DNA of 64,000 bases, from NCBI GenBank assembly GCA_900491605.1, contig UESW01005037.1, positions 377,861-441,860 on the forward strand, written 5' to 3'. The position numbers and the translations under genes are program-made. The notes beneath the pieces were generated by a model that saw only the letters and a program-made list of their open reading frames with translations, was not told the origin of the DNA and did no database searches. This document shows, piece by piece, positions 1 through 12,065 of this stretch (position 1 is the first letter of the stretch; each line of letters begins with the position of its first letter). Source of the DNA: Calamus simplicifolius (Eukaryota > Streptophyta > Magnoliopsida > Arecales > Arecaceae).

Positions 1-2223
1 TATTGTAGTGCCTTCTTAAATTCTTTCTATCTATCTTATAGCTTTCATATGCTTCTTTATTCCTATATTTATATAGTTTTCTATAGAATTCTATTTAATT
101 CTAATTATTAATTGAACTTCATTATTCGACTATCAGTTTCTTCTAGACAATTCTTTTGTTTTTGATTCTCCTAGACTCCTATAACTACTTTCTTATACTA
201 TTAGTCAAGGTTTTAAGTCCTAAAAGACATCCTGTAGGACCATAGGATAGATTGTTGTCTCAAGTGTTGGGATGAGACCATTCTGTCATCATCTCAGCAT
301 CTCAATGGGCACGTCTTGGAATGCCCATTGCCCTAAGCATCGAAACTAGACAGATGACGACATGTCCCCTTCCATGAAAAAACTAGAGTGTCCTATCTCA
401 TGATATTTAAAATCTTACTCATTTCTTTCCATGTAATACTGATTTCTCTATTTAAACTCTATTTTCCTTCCATATTCTATCCTTAAGAGTTGATTTCTCT
501 TTTTCAAGTTTCACCACTTAGTCCTTAGGTTCCTATATTCTTTAGTCCTTTTTTTCTATTCTTTAATATACACAAAGAGAACTTTCAATTTATGTTAAAT
601 GGTTAAACTCTTACCCAGTATAATTTTGCAATTTTTATACAAAACTTGATCATTTTTAGTAAAAAAATACATAACTTGATCATTTTTTAGTAAAAACTAT
701 ATTTAACTAGCATTATACTAAATTTTAAAAGTTATTGAGCGAGACTTTTCTTTATAAATCAAGTGCTCACTAATACTATTTCATATGTTATTGCAAATCC
801 TAAATCCCTTCTTGGTCCTCATTTTTATCTCTAAAACCGTAATTTCAATACACCCTTTCCTATATTGTTTTCAAGCATCCATTCAAATCTTTTCCATTAA
901 ATATATTTTCTTTATTATGAATCTCTTGAATTATGTCATCTATGTTCTCCAAAAAAGCATTGCTTTGTAGCATTATTTAATCCTACTTGAAAAATTCTAA
1001 GTGCTAATGATATTAATAGATCTTTTCTTTTAATATCAATTTAATTAAGATTATTATATCTCTTACTATCTTAATGTTTATATCCTCATCTTTTAAACTT
1101 TTATATATGATAATTTTTACTTCATTTTTATTTCCATATTTTTCTTTATGTTTAAGCTTATAATCTATTTTATCAACTTTCTTTCATTTTTATCCCATAG
1201 CTTTACTCTCTTAAAAGTAAGTTATGTTAGCTCATCCAAGTCATTATACTTATTAGTTACACTAATTTTTCTATCAAGGATTCTATGTTCTAAGTTGTTA
1301 AATGAATTCTAAGTTTCTAAACTAATTTCTTTACTCACATCCATTCATTAAACTACCAGAACTTTTACCTATTTTTCACCATATTCGGGTGTTGATGTGC
1401 TATGTCTCTTCCAGAAAATGCCCTAATTAACCCTTGCTTACTTTTCACTATATTTGAGATCTGATGCAGCATGTTGCAAATAGACAATGCTATGATTGTT
1501 TTCTCTAATTATAGGCTGTGACTATAATTTTATACTCGTATCCTATCACATTTCTCTTTTATCAGGACTTGCGATTGGCTAGATATAAAGCATAGGTAAA
1601 GTTGAATGTGTGTTTTACAATGTACTTTATTTTTATTGCAAGAGGCTGGAATTTTTCAAATAATCAGTTGCTGTTTGCAGCATTTACGAAATTGCTTTTG
1701 ACATTTGCCTGATGGACTGATAACTAAAAGGTTTCAAGATGGATTATATTGTCTAGTTGAGGCATCTCAGTAGTAATGCCTAAGGTCCAGTTTATCATTA
1801 AAAAAAGCTAACAGGCTTTTGCTAATTTGACCTCCAATATTAGTTGCTTTTTCCTGATAAAAACTCCAATTTTTATTATTGCATTTCGATATCCATGCAC
1901 TAGGGGGACGTTCTGGAGTAGAAACTGAAAGGTGACATTACCACCCCGTTTCTCAAAAAAAAAAAAGAAAAAAAAAAAGAAAAGAAAAGTATATGTATTA
2001 GTTGTTTTATCATCTGCTCTAATAATCTCAAATCTCAAAAGGAAGCAAATTGGCAAATCTCAAATCTTTTGTACTTGTTGATCTTTTGAGATATACAGTA
2101 ATATAAAATTGCAATTCTGACTGTTGCTCTGAAAAGTTTCCCTTCCTCTCATTGGATGGTTTGCTTGTGAAATTAAATGTCTACAGACCTTATTTGGTAG
2201 TTGACTATGATCCTCTCTTGCAG
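1..2223. other. AT-rich DNA, probably intron of the aldehyde oxidase gene
   Basis: No exon could be recognised here. The stretch lies directly upstream of the acceptor of the aldehyde oxidase last exon (CAG at 2221-2223), so at least its right part should be that gene's last intron, by inference. I looked for the usual penultimate-exon motif of the family (HQKRVLSSK-type) and did not find it. The preceding exon is therefore either beyond the left edge or unrecognisable. Positions 200-410 have a different, less AT-rich texture that could be an old transposon scrap. An A-rich run sits at 1956-1986. Confidence 0.45.
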
Positions 2224-2441
2224 CTTCTGGGGAGCCGCCTTTACTTCTAGCAGCCTCAGTTCATTGTGCAACGAGAGAAGCCATCAGATCAGCTAGAATG
2301 GAGTTATTTTCTTGCATTGAATCTGAAAGTTCCCCATCAATATTCCAATTGGAGGTTCCTGCAACAATGCCAGTTGTTAAGGAGCTGTGCGGACTGGACA
2401 ATGTAGACAGATACTTGGAAACTTTGTTGTCTGACTCATGA
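2224..2441 (+). CDS. Aldehyde oxidase, C-terminal (last) exon only
   Basis: Partial gene. The exon follows a CAG acceptor at 2221-2223, enters with two bases of a split Ala codon and reads open for 72 codons to TGA at 2439-2441. The translation starts with SGEPPLLLAASVHCATREAI and later carries FQLEVPATMPVVKELCGLD and a final LETLLSDS. These are the conserved C-terminal end of plant molybdenum-cofactor aldehyde oxidases (AAO / indole-3-acetaldehyde oxidase family). The SGEPPL region is part of the molybdopterin domain, and the active-site Glu of molybdenum hydroxylases lies in the conserved GEPP-type segment near the C terminus. Known members are cytosolic homodimers binding FAD, two 2Fe-2S clusters and Moco, and oxidise aldehydes such as abscisic aldehyde. 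The rest of the gene (about 1,300 residues) is not seen in the window. With no frame damage this could be a live 3' end, but a stranded exon fragment is not excluded. Confidence 0.85.
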
Positions 2442-2575
2442 ATCAGTGGGGTCCTTGATGCCTGCTAATCAGGGGCTCAGGCCACTCAGTTTTATAGTAA
2501 ACTTGCATCCAGATGTGTTTTACTGCAATCAAACACTGGTTGTGTGTGGTTCAATTATTCTACATGCAAATGAGA

Positions 2576-2581
2576 AATAAA
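2576..2581 (+). terminator. Polyadenylation signal AATAAA of the aldehyde oxidase gene
   Basis: A canonical AATAAA lies 135 bases after the aldehyde oxidase stop codon, a normal plant 3' UTR distance. No other signal is as good nearby. The assignment rests on position and motif only. Confidence 0.55.
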
Positions 2582-2599
2582 TGTGGCTTGTCTATCTGA

Positions 2600-5500
2600 A
2601 CAAAATTAGATATGCAAATGCAAAATTCCAAACAGTCAAGCAATGGTGAATTGATGGCATCAAGTAGAAAAGTTTTTTTGTTTTAATTTACTAAGTAGTC
2701 ATGAAACCAGAAGTAAGGATGAATCTTGGAGAAAGGTAAAATTGTTCCATTTTCAAAGCATGGAAAGCGTTTCACAAAACGAGGATAAGGCCACTTGTAT
2801 CTGGCCTTTCTAAATTTGCAATGACCGAAGCCTCGTGCGCTTGGTCGCCCACTTTAATCGTGAAAACAAAGTTGGTCTTTTTTTTTTTTTCTTTTCTTTC
2901 ATACTTTGTTTTGTTTGCATGGCTATTGAAAAGCTCTGAAAGACGGACAACAAAGAAAGCCTAGAAGCTACGCTAGTTGGCAGAATTTTCAATGAGCTCA
3001 ATGTTGTGTGTTTTTCTTCCCCTTGTTTAGCTGATATTTACTTTATAAGCTAAAGTAGTGGTCAATAAATTTTATAACCTCAATGCATAAGCTTTAGAAT
3101 CAAGGCCTAATGAAAAGTAACTTATTTAGTATCAATAATTTGTTACCAATTTTTTGATATAAAAATAAAGTTAGGATTAATCATAAGTTAAAATTATAAA
3201 GAAATACATTAGAATTTAAAGATTTCAGATTAAATATGGTAAACATCAAACATGTAGAAAATAATTTTATTACAATTGGAAATATAAAGTAAAGGATCAT
3301 AAAATTTTTAAAGGTAATCATCTTTTGTATTTAGAATTTATTAAAGAAGCAATTAGGAAAGATGTTTATAGGATTAAAACAGAATAAAATGAAGGAGTGT
3401 AGCAAGCTATAGAATATTATATAATCGTAATATGCTTACCAAGTTAAACAAATATATATATATATATATACACAAGGTGTATATTGTTAAATTAAGAATG
3501 TTGAGATGATTATGTCGTGATACAAAAAAAAAAAAAGATAAAATAAAAAAATTATAATGGGATCCCTTCAAGTTTAATAAATTTGTATATTGATTCCAAA
3601 AGATTTTTTTTTCTTTTCGAAGACCTTAAAACTCTTATTTTATTACACTTAGCACCATTCCATTTATCTGCTCATGATGTTATTAGGAATGGAAAAGCGA
3701 TAAATAGTTAACGACAGGGCAGAGGATGTTGATTTTTGTGATGCTTAATTATATCCCACTCTAGGTATGCTAATGCAGCTCTAAGAATACTTTGCATATA
3801 TCAGATTCCAGGAACACCAAATCCAACGTTCAGCATCAGACTATCTCCCGCATGCAGCCTACCTAAGCTGAATCTAATTAAGCCCATGTCCTCCTTGAAA
3901 ATTACTCATCCAAATCTATTTACTCTCTAAAAACTAGATTTTATCTCGCTATCTCCTCTTTTTTTTTTGGAAGAATAATCCACTAGAACAGAAGTACTCA
4001 TCTTGGAAGTCTTTATGTGAAACAAACATCTTGGGAACAGCAGCAGCATCAGAGATGGGGACTAGCCTTTTGTTCAGAAGAATGGCTTCCCATCCCTTCC
4101 GCAAGTGGAAAATCTCTTAATACCAAAGAAAAAACAATTTTTTTTTAGCACTTTAGATGAAGTAGGCCTCAAAACTATCTTAAAAACAAAGAAAAATTAT
4201 TTTTTTAAATAAAAAAATCTCACATTTAGACCAACGAAAAAGAGAGGAGAATGGCATAGAAAAAAAAAGGGAGAAAGGAGGTAGAGGTGGAGGCCCAATT
4301 TGGGAATTAAAATCCTCTCTCTTCTTCTTATCCATATCCTTTCATTTGAAGTCATCACTAATCAGTACATACTAACATATGATAATGTGCATGAATAGAA
4401 AGGGTCTTTATGTAACAAAATGGAAGTTTTAGGTTCTTTAGAAAAAAAAGAAGGGGGTCAATGCTTAAATCAGGAAACTTGAGAGGGTGTTACTATAATT
4501 TGCCCAAAAATTTATTTGTAAAATTAAGCAAAATATGACTTAGATGGTTTTAGACACTTGTAATGTAAATATGAGGCTATACAAGTGTGAAAGAGAGATT
4601 TGATAGATATAAAAGAAAAAAGAAGAGGTAAAAATAAAAATAAAAAAATTACATAAAAAATATTTAATATTTTTATATTTTATAAAAAAAATAAGATATT
4701 AAACAAGTAAAAAATAAAGAAAAAAAATTTATGTAGCTAATTTTATCTAATTTGAGATAAGTCTTTAGTAGTATTACTTTAGTATGATAGGCAATCTTTT
4801 GCTGTAAGATTTTGTTTGTCTTATTTATGTGGCTATTAAGAAAGAAACCTTATAAAACAAACAGGACCCAAATTTACTTTTTATTCGGGATGGCAAAATC
4901 TTCAATGAGCTCAAAGTTTGTAATTTTCATAAATTTATCTGATATGCCAGAGAAACCACCATCAGTAAATTCCATTTGGATGCATAGGCATCAGAATTGA
5001 TGACTAATGGGAAGTAATGTCTTCAATATTAATATCGACAACTTGATGGGAGAAACCTGAGCTGGAGTCGTGTGAGAAGCTCTTGAACGTCTGAAAGTAA
5101 AACAGGTGTTTACGGCAACATGCAGGAGGAAATTAGATCAGAAACCTGTTTGTTTGAAAGATGTGAAGGGAAGAAATATTAAATCCTTTTAAATGATTTG
5201 AGGAGTTATAGCTGACATCAACCTCTGCAATAATGATAGCACAACACAATCCTTCCCAAAAACATCTGTCAACAGCAGCTGCATTGGGTGGGATCTCTCA
5301 CTGAATGAATCAATTGTACTTTTCTTAGTTTCCGTAGATCTTTTTTTTTTTTTTTTTCTCTCATGAAAGTCTTGTCCCATGCATCTAGTTTCATAAAATT
5401 TACGGTGAACCTTTTAGTCTCTATTTTCAAGGTTCGTTTAGTTTTAGGTGCATGTTAGTTTTATTAGAATTGATCGATCAAAATTATAGTGAGACTATCT

Positions 5501-6825
5501 CCAACTTTTATAAAATTATAACTTGTTCTTAATTTTTATATATGCATCCGAGCTCACTAAATTTGAAGTCGTTTTCTTCTTATAGCTATAGAGAGGATAT
5601 GTTGCCCTCTGAATCAATCATCTGCGGATTAATTATTTTTTACTGCCTTCTCATAATTAATTAAGCCACCACTGGCTAATCAATCTATTTGCCAGTTACA
5701 TCGGTCCATTTAGAATAATGGTTAATAGATACCACATGCATGCCTGGTATTATGAAAGGAGATGTTTTCATTTTCTCATTTGAAAAAGAGCAGGAAAAGA
5801 ATGATGGGTGGTGGCAGACTATATATCCATGGCCGGCTGCATGCATATATTTTTTTAATAAGCAGTTCAGACTGGTTCTTATATTAGACTTTCGTTGTTG
5901 CATGCTCTATCCCTGATGCTCTATCATGTATCTAAGTATATTATATTTGAACTAATGCCATGCATCGATCATTAGCTATTTGTGTCAGGTGTTTGTTACA
6001 AATCAAGTAATTTAAGTTTAGACCGATTCTACGTTGGGCTTCTTCTACAGTTACATGCCCTGCCCCTAATGCCACCTTTGTAATATCATACTGATTAATC
6101 CATATGTTCATGTGACATCAAGCCATCTCATCATATCAAGTCGCACATCCATAAAATAACACTCATGTTGCCATAATAATATAAGGCATACTACATCATA
6201 ATAGCATTATTTATGATATTACAAGATTAAACGTCAATCCAACCATAGCGAAGCATAATATATAATAGGAGCAGAGTTAAATATGTTAATGATGCCAATG
6301 TGTGCAGTACCTGCTATCAAAATGTATGCACAAAATGTTTTATCCCGTAGGTAGCATGAATCCACAACTCATATACCACCATAGATTTCTAGCATGAATC
6401 TCAGGGCATCAATCAGTGCTTCCAATTTAGCTCAATATCAATCAACCACTAATGATCATCTACAATAATTGTCAAAATCAATTTAATTAATCCTTATTGT
6501 TAAAATTATATTAATACATCTCATACCTAGGCTTAAGTGGGTTTACTTTAATTAGGTCCAACCCTACACTTCCTAGGCCATCAAATTGATTTAAAAGAAA
6601 CATATATCAATGAACTTAGGTTAATTAGACCATTAATGTCCTTAGCCCAAGGTTATTTTGTTTTTTTAAAGCAACATGACTCAATAGGGTCCTAATAGAC
6701 CAAAGTCAATGAAATTAGATGTAAGCCCACATCAATTAGGCTTAAGCAGCTCATGTTAGTTCAGTTTGGGTTTAACTAATTAGGCTTGCAGCATTTTGGC
6801 CTAAAAGAGATTAATCCCAAAAAAA
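2600..6825. other. AT-rich intergenic DNA, no gene seen
   Basis: About 4.2 kb of AT-rich sequence with frequent A- and T-runs. The only open frames are short, unconserved and low-complexity. A (TA)n microsatellite lies at 3452-3470. I recognise no exon, RNA gene or intact transposon. Confidence 0.6.
3452..3470. repeat. (AT)n microsatellite
   Basis: Uninterrupted AT dinucleotides within AT-rich intergenic DNA. Confidence 0.9.
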
Positions 6826-6829
6826 AGTC

Positions 6830-7400
6830 TTACTGCACTACAGCAGGAGCTACATTGAGCATGATGATTAGCGCGCAGCGCATGCGTACATGCGCACGTA
6901 TATGTCAAAAGCAAAAAAGACATTTGTACCTTTGGCATGCACGTGCACATGCGCTGCACGCCAATCACCACGTGTTGTGCGCTTGTTCTACACTGCGCAT
7001 GATACAACAAGACTTTTCCTTAATCTCAAAGAAGAATAATGCCTTGTGCACTGAGCGCGGTATAGAATTGCGCACAACACATCCATGGTGATTGGTCCTC
7101 ACACATGTGTGACCGCATGGGCGATGCGAAAAGAATGAAAATGTCTTCATCGTGGCGTGCACGGTGCACAAAGTCGTTACCCCCCAAAGAATCATCTAGA
7201 AAAATGGCTTGGGCTTAACCATTTTGGGTTTCACCAGGTCAAAACAACCTTAGCAACTCTAAAACCGATTGAGCCATAAAAAAGTTTTGCTACATTGAGT
7301 GCGGTACAGCTCATGCGCACTGCACCCGGTGATTGGTGTGCAGCGTATGTGGGCGCACGTGCCAAAGGTAGAAATGTTTTTTTTTTCTTTTTAGCATGTG
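6830..7400. repeat. Cluster of GC-rich direct and inverted repeat units
   Basis: A unit of about 100 bases, rich in alternating GCGCATGCGCAC-type words, occurs several times in both orientations. The segment at about 6905-6972 (containing CTTTGGCATGCACGTGCAC and CGCCAATCACC) is the approximate reverse complement of 7328-7390 (GGTGATTGGTGTGCAG, then GCACGTGCCAAAGGT). A third, inverted-type unit lies at about 7085-7165. The units at 6838 and 7290 both start with CTACATTGAG. Open frames across it are by-products of the repeat. It could be part of a retroelement LTR or a foldback remnant. It abuts the left end of the Harbinger element. Confidence 0.65.
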
Positions 7401-7951
7401 AATGTATACGGCATGTACCAATTACCAGGGTAGTATTTGGATGTCAAAAAGTTATTCTGGGAATAGGAATACAAATTTCTCAGGAATAGCTTATTTTCTT
7501 TGTTATTCCATATTTATGTTTGGATACAAATCTAATTTTTCATATTATTCAAGTGCAATTAATGTCCAAATGGTGTTTGAATGATATGGAAATAAGCATG
7601 TATTCCACTAGGTGAAGAAGGATTGCTTATGTGCTATCTCTTTGGGATCGAAGTCATCGAATTGGTCTGCACCCATGGTCGAGATGTTTGGCTTTGTTAC
7701 ACAAGTTCCCACCGCGATTATATAGAGGGAGCAATAGAAAATCCCTACTTGGAATTTTGTCGCATGGCTGCTGCAGTCGTTGCCCTACGCCATGCTGCAC
7801 GATGAAGGCCTCAATGAGGGGAGCGAGACCGTTAGGGTTAACAGGCCCATCCCCTGTTCACAATAGAAGTTGGAGGCATTCAGGCATCTGCTTCTTTGGA
7901 TTGAATAAACTTACAGAAACAAAAAGAGTCATAGCGGGCGAGCATGCATGC

Positions 7952-7995
<44 letters not shown>

Positions 7996-8005
7996 ATGTG
8001 TGTGT
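7952..8005. repeat. Compound (AT)n(GT)n microsatellite
   Basis: About 22 bases of AT dinucleotides pass directly into about 30 bases of GT dinucleotides with one interruption (TGTATGTG). Likely length-polymorphic. Confidence 0.95.
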
Positions 8006-8009
8006 TAGT

Positions 8010-8531
8010 ATTAAATCAGTGAGGAGAATGATTTGTTACCGCAAGATAAATTGCAGAGGCTATCATGAGGGTCCAATATCGGCCTAGATATGGCATCAGC
8101 AATGTATGCACCCAATTTTGATGTCATCCACCCGGTTCCAGCCCAAATGGTAACATTTGTCAATTACCAGCTATTCTTCATTTATACAACCAATTTAGTT
8201 TATCTCTATTCATGCCACACCTATCCACACCATTATTATATGCATCACCTCTTCCAATAAGACTGGCACAAACAAGGTCTCTTTTATTATCATGCCCAAC
8301 GAAATGTGGTGATTGATAGCTCAGTTGAAGTATGATCTTAGTTCTGAAAAATCTTAAGCAATCTGGATCAGATGAGAACTTTTCTGGATGGAAATAGGTT
8401 ATGTTAAAAGCATCATTGGTTGATCATTTCTTTCTAAAATCCGAGCTTCACCCTCTCAGTAAGTTTCTTGTTCAATTCTTCTCTTGAGGGCAGTTTACCG
8501 TCTCCTTTTGCGATAGCAGACCACCAGGCCT
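8010..8531. other. Interior of the Harbinger element, no ORF seen
   Basis: Between the microsatellite and the nested MITE. This is where the catalytic 3' part of the minus-strand transposase might have been expected, but I could not find the GAIDGTH-type or other DDE-motif peptides on either strand. Confidence 0.45.
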
Positions 8532-8534
8532 TTA

Positions 8535-8881
8535 GGTAGTGTTTGAAATAAGGGATAAAAGAGGATATCCAAGGGATATTCCCTCTTATTTCCAAAAGCC
8601 ATAACTATAAGGGATAGCTGGGAATAAAGTTAACCAAAGGAATAGTCCATGATTAACTATGGTTAACCATAGGATATCCCCTCAATTTATCCCCTAGAAA
8701 ATGCAGGAATAGCTGGTTATCCCTCCAAATAAGAGTAAAAAAAAAGTTATCCTATGGATTTACCTTTTTGCATTTGATATGATCAATGCGATAGCCAAAG
8801 GATATCCCTAAGGATAGCCAAGGGACAAACTCTATCCCGTACATTTATCCATGGATAATACTTTTTCTATCAAACACTACC
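8535..8881. mobile_element. Tourist-like MITE (347 bp) with TTA target duplication
   Basis: Perfect 12-bp terminal inverted repeats: GGTAGTGTTTGA at 8535-8546 and TCAAACACTACC at 8870-8881. TTA lies directly outside both ends (8532-8534 and 8882-8884), the target duplication typical of PIF/Harbinger MITEs. The interior has no ORF and is full of GGATAWCC-type words (AAGGGATAT, GGATATCC, GGTTATCC) in both orientations, so it can fold back. Its ends resemble those of the surrounding Harbinger element (both have GTAGTRTTTG), so related transposases may have moved both. The clean ends suggest a fairly recent insertion. Confidence 0.88.
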
Positions 8882-9795
8882 TTAGTTCATCCTACAATCA
8901 CCAAGCACCAGAATAGTTACTAATCATGAATGAGCATTACAATCAAAGATTAATCTGAACCAAAACACAGCATGATTTCGAAGACTTCATAAAATTTCAA
9001 ATCTTTCTATAAGAATAAAATTCATGCAAGAACGGAATTGAATACAGAATACAGAATACAGCGGCTTTAATTTAAACAAACACGCATATAAAGCCATGGA
9101 GCTATGGTTTGGATACACATATGCCCTCATGTAATGAAAAGTACATGGGGCTGCCAAGCAAGCAAGCATCTCTGACCAGCGTCATGTACCTATGCAAGTA
9201 AACTTGTCAGACCATCAATGTCAACTGAAGTTTAACCACTCTATTAGTCTCACTTTCAATGCCAACAAAAATAAAGCATCAATGTCAACTAGCATGCAAA
9301 GAAGCAACCTGGAAACAGCATTAAAAGGTTATAAAATGTCCGATTTCAAATTGTCTTGCCACACATCTTCCATCCTAAGCTCCAATATTACATACAAAAC
9401 AGATAAAAAACTGACTAATAAGTATTACCCAAAATTGGTAAAACTCTTTGCTACTGTCAGCAAAACATATTCAACAGCTGCAGCCACAAATCTTGGAGCA
9501 AATTGTTATAATACATAGATAAAGCCAAAAATAGATAAGGACTGAAATATGGGGAAGATAGTTCATAGGCAAACTCAAGATGTGCAAACTCACCTGACAT
9601 GAGACAATCCTTGATTTATCGATAACAATAAAATGTTGTCAGTAGTGCAAAATCATTAATTTTCATCAAAATCCTGAACTCAGAACATTGGATTTAGCTT
9701 TCATCATATGACTATTACAAATAACCATGCATCCAAATTAATCATCCATAAGAGGCAGCTTTCAAACCATAGGCGTGTCAGGTCATAAATAAAAT

Positions 9796-10374
9796 TCAAA
9801 AATCAAAGTAGACTAACAGAACAAGGCAGCCTGCCCTAACATCCAATTGACGCTCAAATATATCAACTATGATGAAATGGTTGTTCTCACGGATCCGTGG
9901 GTGCACGCCAGTATCCTGACCTGGTTGAACTATAAATTCTTGCTTCAGTAAATAAATTGCTTTCAATACATTATTAAAATATCGGGATATTATCTTCCTT
10001 GAGTACTGAAAAGTTTCAACCAACACTCTATTGATTACACCATGATCAATGCCGTAAAGAAAAATAGCTAGTTGCTCCTGTACCATAACATTGCGTGTGC
10101 TAGTTACAAAGCCACGTGAAACAAGCAACTCTTCTAACTTGAAAAACATAGTGTTTGTCATCCTAAAGTGATCATAACCTCTATCTGGATGTCCACTCAA
10201 CATATATGTTATGAGTTCGTGACCCGAGAATGGACGAGTTCGACATGTCACCTTCCAAATAACGTTACAATATTGCAAATCAATGATGCCATTAATTATC
10301 AGTACAATTATGACGTCCTGCCAAAAGTTATCCTCATCTATTAAAAAAGCCATAAGATCATGCAACGTATCCAT
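9796..10374 (-). pseudogene. Harbinger transposase, N-terminal half only
   Basis: A 192-codon minus-strand frame whose residues about 50-160 match the N-terminal domain of plant Harbinger transposases (ALP1-like / DUF8040 region). Visible signs are the TRPFSGHELITYMLSGHPDR segment, the MTNTMFFKLEELLVSRGF helix, the VQEQLAIFLYGIDHG segment (family LAIFL..ighg) and ETFQYSRKIISRYFNNVLKAI. In intact relatives this runs into PRIRENNRF followed by the GAIDGTH catalytic block. Here the frame reaches PRIRENNHF and then diverges and stops. All DDE catalytic motifs are missing, so the protein would be inactive. It is downstream of the SANT-like ORF on the same strand, the normal two-gene arrangement. 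Confidence 0.75.
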
Positions 10375-10676
10375 CTATTACAAAAAGAGAGGAGTTAATG
10401 ATACAACCATGTGCATAACTGAGCTTTGATAGCCAATATTTAAAGACAAAGAGTGTTCTAACATACATTGCAATAAAGTAACAACAATCATCCTATGTAC
10501 AACAAAATTAGTCAAACATAAGTTAACATATCACATAATAAAGATCAAGCATATATAGAAGTTATTTATCACAAAATATTATTTTTTAACTACTACTATA
10601 GAGATATATGTTATGGCCAACGATGACCATCAAATTTAGATTAATAAGACGGAGGTGCAGATGTGGTGCAAATGAA

Positions 10677-12058
10677 TTATTCCGAACTGCCATCAGAAGA
10701 AAGGGTACGACCCTGGAAGATGCTATCTTCACTGCTTGGCCTGAATAATGGCTGCATGGATGGAATAGGTCTACATGGAGTGACAGCATGCATGAAAAGA
10801 GGCACAAATACAAATGGGCCACCTCGATGGACACCATGTATTGGAGGCATAAAGGCATTAGGCACGGAAGCATAACTTCCAAAAGGGGCTGCCACTGAAG
10901 GTGGTACATTGTAGAACTCATCCATTTATCTGTAAGCCAAGCTTCTAGTAGTGATCCTTCATAATGCATAAAGAACCACCAGTTAATCTCATTTTTTAAA
11001 GTCTTCCCTACAACAAGAATACATTCAGGTGTAATCCGAGGAAGACTCTCTAACTTTTGCATGCATTCATCAATAGAGTACACCGTAGGACGTGCAAGCT
11101 GGTCTCTTCAGAGGATCTCATTAGTAATTTTCAATCTCTTTCTACCTTGATCCATCAAATCTGAAAGGAAATTAGTTGCATCAGTTGTGGGCCTAGTCCT
11201 ACATGCTGTAGGAGTAGTGGAGGTTGGCAATTTTCTCTTTCCACTACTAATAGACAAACCTGCATCTAAAGAACATTCTGTTGGTAGGATTGAGGCACAT
11301 ATAATCGGGTTGTTTGGGGATACATCATCAAATAGGTGATCAAAAGGACCGGATGATGAGTTTGAGACTCCACCATGTTGTTGTGATGGTTGCCCGATGT
11401 TGATGTCGTCCAAGTTTATCCGATCCACCTCATCGTCTGAGGTATCATTATCCGATACACTCTCTGGAATATTAGATATACCCCCCGATCTACCAGTGGT
11501 TGTATTCTTTGAAAAGAGGATTTTTATGTCGTCGTATGTAGGAAATGACTTACCTTTAATCCGAGCATACTCCTTGTTAACCTGTTAAGAAATTTTTAAA
11601 TTTAATTATTATAATGTTATCAAAAGCATACAACGTATGATACCAACATCAATCGACCACTCACCAAGATGACCTCCCTTCCATATATGTTCATCACCAT
11701 ATATGAGAAGTTTTAGTACAGGATCTCATCCCCAACCGGATCGATTTACTAAGTTATAATATAAGTTGAAGGTCTTCTTCAGTACCTTCAACTGATTCTT
11801 GAGGTTTCTATAACTGAAGGACATATTTGTTCGTGTGTTGAAGATATTGATCATCTTCTTCCATGTTTCTTGCGAGAAAGTACCATTGTGGCAATTACCT
11901 TCATCATTCTCTTGCCTCATCAAAGCAAGCATGATCATATCTGGAGCATTTATCCAATTAGGTGCTTTAGTACGACTTGATCCTTTCCTCGCATGTACAA
12001 GTTCACTAACTTTTTTCGATTTAGACATCTTATCTACGGGACCCGAAACATTGATCAA
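10677..12058 (-). pseudogene. Harbinger ORF1, MYB/SANT-like DNA-binding protein, broken
   Basis: Two exons on minus: about 12058-11665 and 11581 downward, joined across an 83-base GT-AG intron (donor complement at 11661-11664, acceptor complement at 11582-11586). Exon 1 encodes the MYB/SANT-like domain, with the W residues expected of the fold (APNWINAPDM, FSQETWKKMINIFNTR, YRNLKNQLKVLKK, NRSGWG). Exon 2 encodes the acidic, Ser-rich linker and a C-terminal region (YSIDECMQKLESLP, then EAWLTDK). Three lesions are visible: TGA at 11726-11728 just after NRSGWG where relatives have Trp; TGA at 11108-11110; and a frameshift near 10925, after which the likely original C terminus (MDEFYNVPPSV...) continues in another frame. 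Both stops are explicable by C-to-T or G-to-A transition, as expected for methylated transposon DNA. In this superfamily the protein helps the transposase bind DNA. Confidence 0.72.
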
Positions 12059-12065
12059 TTTTTAG

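Noticed and set aside
6786..7195. Cys/His-rich frames of 70-100 codons on both strands
   Set aside because: They are translations of the GC-rich GCGCATGCGCAC repeat units and mirror each other. No zinc-finger spacing is kept.
9192..9518. 108-codon plus-strand frame within the Harbinger element
   Set aside because: Ser/Asn/Lys-rich with no domain, in the antisense of a transposon interior. Nothing supports translation.
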